Shown here piece after piece: positions 56,983 through 64,000 of a stretch of 64,000 nucleotides of DNA. A model generated the notes under the pieces. That model made no database searches. It saw only the letters and a list, made by a program, of their open reading frames with translations, and was not told where the DNA came from. How positions within the stretch are numbered: the stretch's first letter is position 1; each line of letters starts with the position of its first letter. The position numbers and the translations under genes are program-made. The stretch comes from JAGVSR01 sp963708775 (lineage in GTDB: Bacteria > Pseudomonadota > Alphaproteobacteria > Rhizobiales > Hyphomicrobiaceae): the NCBI GenBank assembly GCA_963708775.1, contig CAVPTI010000010.1, positions 372,001 through 436,000 of the forward strand. Direction: 5' to 3'.

Positions 56983-59475
56983 GTGGACGAAACATCAAAT
57001 CTGCTCCTCCCCTACATCCTCGCAGCCCAGGCGCAGAAGCATGTGACCCACAACGAAGCGCTGCGAAAGCTCGACGCGCTGGTGCAGATCTCGGTCCTCG
57101 ATCGCGATCTCGCAGCGCCTCCGGCATTACCGGCCGAGGGTGCCCGCTACATCATTGCAGCCTCGCCCACCGGAGCGTGGACAGGACACGCTGATAAACT
57201 GGCCGCTTGGCAGGATGGCGCATGGGCCATCTATCCACCGCGGAAGGGCTGGCTTGCTTGGGTCGAAGATGAAGGCGCGCCGGTCGCGTGGAACGGCACC
57301 AACTGGGTCACAGTCGGCGGAAGTGGCTCCGTCAATCCGGTCTCGCTCGTTGGCGTCAATGCCACAGCAGATACGACCAACCGCCTTGCGATCGCCTCGC
57401 CTGCCTCGCTGTTCAATCATGACGGCACCGGTCACCAGATGAAGATCAACAAGAACGTGGCCACCGACACGGCCTCGATCTTGTTCCAGACCGGTTTTTC
57501 CGGCCGCGCTGAAATGGGCGTTACGGGCAGCGACGACTATGCGTTCAAGGTTTCGCCGGACGGATCGGCGTGGAACAACGCCATCGTGATCAATCGCAGC
57601 ACGGGCGCGTGCACGTTCCCGAACACCAGTTTCGGCAGCGGCAGCCTGACGGATGGCGACAAGGGCGACGTCACGGTCTCCGGTTCCGGCGCGACTTGGA
57701 CGATCGACGCCGACGCTGTGACCAATCCCAAGCTCGCCAACATGGCGGCGCTGACGGTCAAGGGCAACGCCACGAACGCGGCGGCCGATCCATCCGATAT
57801 TGCCGCTTCCGCTGATGGCCAGGTGCTGCGCCGGTCGGGCACGACGCTGGGGTTTGGCACACTCGCCACGGCCGGCCTCACCGACGATGCGGTGACCAAT
57901 GCCAAGCTCGCCAACATGGCGGCCAGCACGCTGAAAGGCAACAACACCGGAACTGCGGCCGATCCCGTGGATCTGACGGTGGCGCAGGTGCGCACGCTCA
58001 TCAACGTCGCGGACGGCGCGAACAACTACGTGCATCCCAACCATTCCGGCGATGTGACGTCGGTGGCCGACGGTGCGACCACGATCGCAGCCGACGCGGT
58101 GACCAATGCCAAGCTCGCCAACATGGCGGCCAACACGCTGAAAGGAAACAACACTGGCGCTGCAGCCGATCCCGTGGATCTGACGGTCGCGCAGGTGCGC
58201 ACGTTGCTGGGGCTGGCCTCGATCGCCACGTCCGGCAGCGCGACCGATCTCTCGGCCGGCACGCTTCCTGCTGCGCGCTTCGACGACACGGCGCACGGTT
58301 CGCGTGCCGGAGGAGCCTTGCATGCGGCAGCCAGCACGTCGGTCGCGGGCTTCATGTCCGCCGCCGACAAGACGAAGCTCGACGGTGTGGCGACGGGTGC
58401 CAACAATTACGTGCATCCCAACCATAGCGGCGACGTGACCTCGACCGGCGATGGCGCCACATCGATCGCGGCCAACGCCGTCTCGAATGCCAAGCTCGCC
58501 GATATGGCGACCGCGACGATCAAAGGCCGTGCAACGGCCGGCACCGGCGATCCCGAAGATCTGACCGCCGCACAGGCGACGGCGCTGCTCGACGTGTTCA
58601 CGTCGTCCGTCAAGGGTCTGGCTCCCGCATCGCCCGGCGGCACGTCAACCTTTTTGCGCGCGGACGGCGCATGGGCCGCGCCGCCAGGCGGCGGTGGTGG
58701 CGGGCTTGCTGACGGGAGCTACGGCGACATCGCCGTCTCTGCCGGAGCGACGGTGTTCACGGTCGCTGATGACGCGATCACGAACGCCAAGCTTGCCGAT
58801 ATGGCGGCCAATACGGTCAAGGTGCGGAACGATGCAGCGGCGGGCAATCCAGTTGATCTCGCGCTTGCAGCTTCGCAATTGCTTGGCCGCGGCTCCACGG
58901 GAGACGTTTCCCCCATTACGCTGGGTACCGGACTGTCCATGTCTGGCACGACGCTGAACGCAAGCGGCGGATCATCCAATGTCAGCTATGCCACGTTAAG
59001 TGCTGCGCGAGTGCTTACGAGCACCACGGCGGCACAGGCTATTTTTGCCGCAGGCGACGACGAATTCGCCGTCGAGGCTGGGACGTCATACGTGTTCGAG
59101 TGTCTTCTCTTCATTACCGGAATGTCTGCAACCAGCGGCAACGCCCAATTCAGGCTGCTCGGTGCAGGAACGGCAACGCTGCTGGGTGGACGGGCGCACA
59201 TTGTGGGTGTCGATAGCGCGACCCCCACAACCGCCGGGGCGCAGAATGGCTCGTTTACGGATGGCAACGTGAATTCATCTGCAAGCATGGTTCCTGCCGG
59301 TACGGCCACAGGCTTGGCAGTATCGATACGCGGCAAGTTTCGCACCAATACCGCTGGCACCATTGTTCCCTCCATCGCCCTTGCATCAGCGGCGGCAGCA
59401 ACGCTCGATATCGACAGCTACTTCCGCATGGAGAAGCTTGGACTCAACAGCACCACGAGCGTGGGGGCGTCATGA
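56983..59475 (+). CDS. Phage-tail-fibre-like repeat protein with N-terminal DUF2793
   Basis: This 830-residue protein starts at GTG 56983. The first ~110 residues are DUF2793 (LLPYILAAQAQKHVTHNEAL, AWQDGAWAIYPPRKGW), a domain found in phage and gene-transfer-agent tail regions. The middle is a Thr/Ala/Asn-rich region with five copies of a ~20-residue motif, DAVTNAKLANMAANTLKGNN, at nt 57718, 57892, 58099, 58479 and 58771. YVHPNHSGDVTS occurs at about residues 348 and 476. A Gly-rich hinge (about 567-573) precedes a C-terminal part that may be beta-rich. No other phage genes are nearby. Confidence 0.8.
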   Translation: MDETSNLLLPYILAAQAQKHVTHNEALRKLDALVQISVLDRDLAAPPALPAEGARYIIAASPTGAWTGHADKLAAWQDGAWAIYPPRKGWLAWVEDEGAPVAWNGTNWVTVGGSGSVNPVSLVGVNATADTTNRLAIASPASLFNHDGTGHQMKINKNVATDTASILFQTGFSGRAEMGVTGSDDYAFKVSPDGSAWNNAIVINRSTGACTFPNTSFGSGSLTDGDKGDVTVSGSGATWTIDADAVTNPKLANMAALTVKGNATNAAADPSDIAASADGQVLRRSGTTLGFGTLATAGLTDDAVTNAKLANMAASTLKGNNTGTAADPVDLTVAQVRTLINVADGANNYVHPNHSGDVTSVADGATTIAADAVTNAKLANMAANTLKGNNTGAAADPVDLTVAQVRTLLGLASIATSGSATDLSAGTLPAARFDDTAHGSRAGGALHAAASTSVAGFMSAADKTKLDGVATGANNYVHPNHSGDVTSTGDGATSIAANAVSNAKLADMATATIKGRATAGTGDPEDLTAAQATALLDVFTSSVKGLAPASPGGTSTFLRADGAWAAPPGGGGGGLADGSYGDIAVSAGATVFTVADDAITNAKLADMAANTVKVRNDAAAGNPVDLALAASQLLGRGSTGDVSPITLGTGLSMSGTTLNASGGSSNVSYATLSAARVLTSTTAAQAIFAAGDDEFAVEAGTSYVFECLLFITGMSATSGNAQFRLLGAGTATLLGGRAHIVGVDSATPTTAGAQNGSFTDGNVNSSASMVPAGTATGLAVSIRGKFRTNTAGTIVPSIALASAAAATLDIDSYFRMEKLGLNSTTSVGAS

Positions 59476-59660
59476 TGATGCTCGCCGGTTAGCTGACGCC
59501 GACGGGATTAAGACAATTTTATAGATCGCGGCAGGAGCCTGGTTAACGCCCCCGCAAGATCCTTAGTGGCATGGTTGCCCCTGGTGGGTGTCGCGTGCCA
59601 GCTGGTTGAGCTCCCTCGCGCCACCCGAGCGGATTGGTCATCTTCGGGTGGTTTGGGCGT

Positions 59661-60755
59661 ATGAAAATCTTGGTGACTGGCGGTGCGGGCTTTATCGGCT
59701 CGGCAGTCTGCCGCTATCTCGTGCAGGAGCGGAACTACAGCGTCGTCAACGTCGACTGTTTGACATACGCGGCCAACCTCTCCTCTCTCGAGATGATCGC
59801 CGGCGATAAACGCTACTCATTTCACCAGATCAACATTTGCGACGGTCCCGCGATCTCCTCGATCCTTCGTCGCGAGCAGCCCGATGCAATCATGCATCTT
59901 GCTGCTGAGAGCCACGTTGACCGCTCAATTACAGGCCCCGCCGCTTTCGTAGAGACCAACATTCGCGGAACATACGAACTGCTGGAAGCAGCCCGCGTTT
60001 ACTGGTCGGCGCTGCCCGCCGCCCGCAAAGAGCGATTCCGCTTTTTGCATGTGTCGACGGACGAAGTCTTCGGTAGCCTCGGCAACGACGGTCTCTTCAC
60101 GCCGGACACGCCATACAATCCAAGCTCGCCGTATTCAGCCAGCAAAGCCGCATCGGATCATCTTGCGATGGCTTGGCAGCGCACCTACGGGCTCCCTGTG
60201 GTGCTCTCTAACTGCTCGAATAATTATGGTCCGTATCACTTCCCCGAAAAACTCATCCCCCTGATGATCACGAATGCGCTTCTAGGCCGTGATCTGCCGA
60301 TTTACGGCTCGGGGGCTCATGTACGCGATTGGCTCTACGTCGAAGATCATGCACGCGCACTCACCACGATCTGGGAACATGGAATACCCGGCGAAAGCTA
60401 CTTGGTCGGCGGTTGCAACGAACGCACCAATCTCGACGTTGTAAACACGATCATCCGCATTCTTGATCGGTTGCGCCCACGTGAGAATGGCCGCTCCTAC
60501 CAGGAACTGGTTTGCTTCGTCGAAGACCGACCCGGCCATGACCACCGCTACGCCATCGACCCTACCAAGCTCGAATCTCAACTCGGCTGGCGCGCCGCGG
60601 AAACATTTGAAACGGGCATTGAGAAGACTGTGGCGTGGTATCTCGCCAACGAAGCGTGGTGGATGCCCTTGCGTCTGCGCCGCTACAGCGGCGAGCGGCT
60701 TGGCCTTCCCGCAGCATCTCCGGCTGATAGCCTTTCCGATAGAATGTTGGCCTGA
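59661..60755 (+). CDS. rfbB: dTDP-glucose 4,6-dehydratase
   Basis: RfbB converts dTDP-glucose to dTDP-4-keto-6-deoxyglucose for rhamnose synthesis. The 364-residue product has the NAD motif VTGGAGFIGSAVCRYL, HLAAESHVDRSI and the catalytic YSASKAASDH. The ATG at 59661 (MKILVTGGAG) is chosen over one 27 bases upstream. It is followed by rfbD. rfbA and rfbC are not in the window, so they would have to lie elsewhere. Confidence 0.95.
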   Translation: MKILVTGGAGFIGSAVCRYLVQERNYSVVNVDCLTYAANLSSLEMIAGDKRYSFHQINICDGPAISSILRREQPDAIMHLAAESHVDRSITGPAAFVETNIRGTYELLEAARVYWSALPAARKERFRFLHVSTDEVFGSLGNDGLFTPDTPYNPSSPYSASKAASDHLAMAWQRTYGLPVVLSNCSNNYGPYHFPEKLIPLMITNALLGRDLPIYGSGAHVRDWLYVEDHARALTTIWEHGIPGESYLVGGCNERTNLDVVNTIIRILDRLRPRENGRSYQELVCFVEDRPGHDHRYAIDPTKLESQLGWRAAETFETGIEKTVAWYLANEAWWMPLRLRRYSGERLGLPAASPADSLSDRMLA

Positions 60756-60793
60756 ACATCTCAGCTAAGCTGCCAATCGAGGACGTGCCGTCC

Positions 60794-61696
60794 ATGAAAA
60801 TCGCAGTTATCGGCAGCGAAGGTCAGATCGCCCATTCCCTCCGCAGCCTCGGCCGGGCACGTGGCCTCCATGTCTTTTCCGCGGGGCGACCGGAAACTGA
60901 CCTGACACGGCCACAAACCGTCGGCGAGTTTCTCGACCGGGTTGAACCCGATGTTGTCGTCAATGCTGCCGCGTATACAGCAGTCGACAAAGCCGAGAGT
61001 GACAGTGAAAACGCCTTTCTCGTGAACGCGACCGGCGCAGGCGAAGTCGCCCGCTTGTGTTCGCAGATCAACCGGCCTTTGGTGCACATATCGACGGACT
61101 TTGTCTTCGATGGCTCAAGCCGGACCCCTTATGTTGAAACGGATGCCGTACTGCCGCTCAGCGTCTATGGCGCGAGCAAGGCGGCAGGAGAAATCGCCGT
61201 GCGCCGCGCGCTGGTCCAGAACATCATCATCCGAACCGCGTGGGTCTATGGCGCGCACGGTGGAAACTTCGTGAAGACGATGCTTCGGCTCGGTGCAGAG
61301 CGGCCAGAATTGAGCGTTGTGGACGACCAGCACGGATCGCCGACGAGCGCTATCGACCTCGCGGATGCAATCCTAAAAATCGCTCCGCGTCTTGTTGCAA
61401 ATCCAGAACCCTCATTGTGGGGCACCTATCATCTGACCGGCGCCAGCGAGACGACGTGGCACGGTTTCGCCGCGGAAATCTTCAATCAGGCAAGTGTCCG
61501 CGGCGCCAGCGTTCCGCGCCTGAAAGCCATCACGACGGCGGAGTATCCCACCCCTGCACGCCGTCCCGCCTATTCAGTTCTCGACAATACAAAGTTTGTC
61601 TCGACGTTTGGCTTTGGACTGCCCGACTGGCGCGCGAGTCTCGCCAGCTGCATGAGTGAATTGATGCCTATCCCGTTCACGGAGAAGGTCGCGTAA
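60794..61696 (+). CDS. rfbD: dTDP-4-dehydrorhamnose reductase
   Basis: RfbD reduces dTDP-4-dehydrorhamnose to dTDP-rhamnose. The 300-residue product has KIAVIGSEGQIAHSL, the VVNAAAYTAVDKAESD motif and the YGASKAAGE triad. The ATG at 60794 (MKIAVIG) is preferred. It lies 38 bases after rfbB. Its 3' end lies 59 bases from the convergent PilZ gene. Confidence 0.93.
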   Translation: MKIAVIGSEGQIAHSLRSLGRARGLHVFSAGRPETDLTRPQTVGEFLDRVEPDVVVNAAAYTAVDKAESDSENAFLVNATGAGEVARLCSQINRPLVHISTDFVFDGSSRTPYVETDAVLPLSVYGASKAAGEIAVRRALVQNIIIRTAWVYGAHGGNFVKTMLRLGAERPELSVVDDQHGSPTSAIDLADAILKIAPRLVANPEPSLWGTYHLTGASETTWHGFAAEIFNQASVRGASVPRLKAITTAEYPTPARRPAYSVLDNTKFVSTFGFGLPDWRASLASCMSELMPIPFTEKVA

Positions 61697-61755
61697 AAGG
61701 TTGGCCTTCACATGGAGCAGGGAGCAAACACCCGTGCTCGACTTCGCGCGATTGT

Positions 61756-62619
61756 TCAAACTGCAATCAGGCTATCGCTGGGCTCAAGCGTAACATCGAA
61801 GCGCAGGCCGGCAGACGAGCCCGTCACCCACGCAATACTGCCATGCAGTTGGCGCCCATTTGCCAGATCGACACGCACATGATCGCCCCTCCTTAATCCC
61901 GACACGCGGCCGAGCCCCAGGCCGCCCACCGAAGCATCGCGGATAAAACCGGTCTGCACGTGTTGCGCTGGCCCGTGGACGACACAATTCTGAAGCACCG
62001 ACCGTCGCGGCGCACGCCTCCGTTGAGGCAACGGCGGCACATAGAGGCGGCCACCCTCGTCGAGGCACGGCTTCAGCCCGTTGCCTGCACCGCTCAGGAG
62101 TGCCGAAACAATTCGAGTGTTCTGTGAGTAGAGTTCCGAAAGCGGGATGGGCCATGCGCTTTCAAGGTTGATGATGTGACGCCTGGCGTCGAGAGCGAGA
62201 GTACGCCAATTGGTCCGCAGCAGACGTGCATGCACCAGACCCGCTCGGTCAGCGGAGATCGTTTCACAGTCGTCGAGATATGCGTCTAGCGCTGCACGCG
62301 CCGCATCCACCTCGGCAATGAACGTGAGAAGTTCCCCCGACGCCCTGTCGTCGATCAAGTGGTTGTTATCCAGCACGAGAAGCAGCGCCCGCAATGTCGC
62401 GGTTTGCGGCGCAAACCGCGCCACGTCCCCCGGTGCGATGGGGGTGCGCCAGTCGTTCAAGGCATTCGCCGCTGTCGTAATGACTGCGACTTCGACAGCC
62501 ACGGCGTGAGCTTCCGATGTCAGATGCTCAAACAACCGTTGATTGTTTTCAGCCTCGCCTGTTTCAAGCTCTGCGCGGAGCCCAGAGGCAATAAATCTGG
62601 AATTGCGAGATTGCAGCAT
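61756..62619 (-). CDS. PilZ-domain protein with long N-terminal helical region
   Basis: The ATG at 62619 gives 287 residues; a TTG at 62655 would add 12. The first 190 residues look helical with no recognised domain. The C-terminal PilZ domain has RRRAPRRSVLQ (RxxxR) and DASVGGLGLG (DxSxxG), so c-di-GMP binding is expected. It is divergent from nothing nearby and convergent with rfbD. Function unknown; envelope or motility control is typical. Confidence 0.8.
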   Translation of the reverse strand: MLQSRNSRFIASGLRAELETGEAENNQRLFEHLTSEAHAVAVEVAVITTAANALNDWRTPIAPGDVARFAPQTATLRALLLVLDNNHLIDDRASGELLTFIAEVDAARAALDAYLDDCETISADRAGLVHARLLRTNWRTLALDARRHIINLESAWPIPLSELYSQNTRIVSALLSGAGNGLKPCLDEGGRLYVPPLPQRRRAPRRSVLQNCVVHGPAQHVQTGFIRDASVGGLGLGRVSGLRRGDHVRVDLANGRQLHGSIAWVTGSSAGLRFDVTLEPSDSLIAV

Positions 62620-62715
62620 GATGTGCAGCTCTAGCCCTGGTTGTTCAATAAACAACCTAGAATAGAAATGCTAATCCTAAGTAACTGAAGTCTGCGGCAA
62701 CGCAACCTTGGGAGT

Positions 62716-63461
62716 TTAGCCGAACCTCTCAGGCGCGAACTCGGCGGTGATGCTCGACCGGATCAATTCCATGAGGTCCGGCGACTTCCCTATGGAGCCG
62801 GCATAAACGGCTTTCGCTTGGGTCTCAGAAATCGCCTCTGGCACGTCCTCGGCGGCATGCAGGCCGTCACCCGAAAAAAAACCGAGAACCACAGTAGGCA
62901 GTTTGCCCTCACGTGAAAGGGCATCTTCGAGAAACTCCGGCTCCTCAAGAAAGGCGGTCTCAACGCGCGCGAACCGCCGCTCCCCCGCAATGACCGTTGC
63001 GACTGCCCGGGTCGCATCCGCAGACGCCGGCCCAATCTTGGATCCATGCCCCACGATAAGCAGTCGCGTCGCATCGAGCGCGAGACCATGCTGTCCGGCA
63101 GTGTCGATTGCCTGTTTGAGCATCAGCGAGGGCATGCGTGGATCGGCACCGAGCGGCGCCAGCACGTGCACATCGATGGGGATCTCCAGTGCCGCAAGAC
63201 GCTGGATCAGAACCTTGCGCGTGAAATACCCCTCCGCCATGAACATGGGATAGACCACAAGAGCTTTTGCACCCGCCCGCCAGCGCCGCCCGCACGGCGA
63301 CCTCTAACTGCGGTTCGCCCCGGAGAATGCCGGCCGAGACGCTGTGAAAAATTCCGGCGCCCGCCAAGGCCGCGCAGTGCCCGAGCAGCGTAGATGTTGG
63401 GATTATCGCCCCCGCGATCTCCATGCGCAGCAAGGATCACGGCCACATCGCGCAACGGCAT
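62716..63461 (-). CDS. cbiX: CbiX/SirB-type cobaltochelatase/ferrochelatase (two frame breaks)
   Basis: The sequence has the family opening VAVILAAHGDRGGDNPN and, after repair, STLLGHCAALAGAGIF, YPMFMAEGYFTRKVLIQRL and VGHGSKIGPASADATRA. These are the two half-repeats of class II chelatases. Frame breaks occur near 63395 (extra T) and 63272-63274 (extra base in CCC). The ATG at 63461 (MPLRDVAV) gives about 247 residues. The frame runs on upstream toward the DUF4202 gene, so a fusion is possible. It probably inserts metal into sirohydrochlorin for siroheme or cobalamin. Confidence 0.8.
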
Positions 63462-64000
63462 CGCCGCGCGAACCGGTTTCGCCACTGGCGCCAGCGCCTC
63501 GTCCACGATCGCGCGCACGGATGACATCAAGTGGCAGGGCCAGGGCCGCCTCTTGCCCTTCCTCCGACATCTTTTTCCAGGTCTTTTGTACGATCCCGAT
63601 CATCTTCGGATGCTCATGCTTGGCCGCGAAGTCTGCCGCGTAATGCTGCAGAAACACGAGACACGCGACGTCTTCCAATGTCTGCGTTTCGGCGTCGGTT
63701 TTGAGGTTCTCCTTACGGATGAGGCTTGCGACCCGGGCCGTCGTCTCGGCGTCAAGTCCGCTTTCGGTAAGGATCGCGCTGGCCCACTCCGCGTGACGCC
63801 GCTTTAGCTCACCCCGCCAGCGATGATAGCCTGCGCGGTCCATCGGATAACTGTCGCGCGGGATGCTCCAGCGCCGCAAATGCTGCGCCCGCGCCGCGAG
63901 CCGCAATGCCTCAGATGCCTCCGGAACCAGTCGTTCGAGCATGGCGCTCATGCGTTCGGAATAGACGACCTCCGCCGGCCGCGCCTCTCCCTCCACGAGC
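63403..64000 (-). CDS. DUF4202 family protein (5' end outside the window, one frame break)
   Basis: The sequence shows EGEARPAEVVYSERMSAMLE, ARAQHLRRWSIPRDSYPMDRAGYHRWR and RRHAEWASAILTESG, which are typical of DUF4202. The frame is open to the window edge, so the true start is beyond 64000. Near 63528 an extra base diverts the frame; without it the protein reads LALPLMSSVRAIVDEALAPV and continues into CbiX with no stop. As written it ends at 63403. Function unknown. Confidence 0.8.
   Translation of the reverse strand, partial: LVEGEARPAEVVYSERMSAMLERLVPEASEALRLAARAQHLRRWSIPRDSYPMDRAGYHRWRGELKRRHAEWASAILTESGLDAETTARVASLIRKENLKTDAETQTLEDVACLVFLQHYAADFAAKHEHPKMIGIVQKTWKKMSEEGQEAALALPLDVIRARDRGRGAGASGETGSRGDAVARCGRDPCCAWRSRGR

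Noticed and set aside
57127..58425. A 432-codon minus-strand frame opposite the tail-fibre-like gene
   Set aside because: It simply reflects the repeats of the plus strand; its product is Arg/His-rich with no family resemblance.

Overview
The window looks like chromosomal DNA of an alphaproteobacterium of the order Hyphomicrobiales, most likely Hyphomicrobiaceae-like. The evidence is the GC-rich codon use, the two-domain malic enzyme, the OlsB-type acyltransferase, the fused YlxR/L7Ae protein, and the gene order miaB-phoH-ybeY-corC-lnt-xre-metK-trmB-rimP-nusA-infB-rbfA-truB-rpsO-pnp. No rRNA is present, so the assignment rests on gene content and order. Most of the window is core genome. No CRISPR array, insertion sequence or defence island was found.

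Layout. 1-9.2 kb: 3' part of maeB, then a leftward block with an MDR-family reductase, a cupin, an OlsB-like acyltransferase, a hybrid histidine kinase, an apparent operon thioredoxin/TPR - Lon-substrate-binding-domain protein - Trm112, and ProXp-ala. 9.4-15.3 kb: tRNA-Gly(GCC), an orphan ParA ATPase, a rightward LemA-TPM-TPM group, an MFS permease and accA. 15.5-19 kb: three tandem YafK-type L,D-transpeptidase-fold proteins, each anchored or exported differently. 19-26.4 kb: a UPF0114 membrane protein convergent with secA, a parvulin, argJ, a TPMT-like methyltransferase and mutT. 26.3-27.6 kb: a PilZ protein and a GNAT. 27.8-38 kb: glnD, murJ, trpS, usp, nfu, a RutE-like reductase, tsaB, rimI, plsC and miaB. 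39-56.8 kb: the large RNA-processing, translation and envelope block from phoH to pnp. 57-61.7 kb: an 830-residue phage-tail-fibre-like protein with a DUF2793 head and internal repeats, followed by two dTDP-rhamnose genes (rfbB, rfbD). 61.7-64 kb: a second PilZ protein, and a CbiX-type chelatase next to (possibly fused to) a DUF4202 protein that runs off the end.

The most striking global feature is a set of about 13 single-base frame breaks in otherwise intact, conserved and mostly essential genes (maeB x2, UPF0114 x1, secA x1, tsaB x1, rimP x2, ylxR-L7Ae x1, infB x2, DUF4202/cbiX x3). Several lie in short homopolymers. This is best explained as residual indel error in the assembly, not gene decay, and these genes are annotated here across the breaks.

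Functionally, the 39-57 kb block links tRNA modification, ribosome maturation, transcription termination and RNA turnover with lipoprotein and SAM synthesis. No clearly novel multi-gene system was found. The best candidates for follow-up are the triplicated L,D-transpeptidase-like cluster, the orphan tail-fibre-like repeat protein beside the rhamnose genes, the apparent DUF4202-CbiX fusion, and the paired palindromes downstream of trpS.
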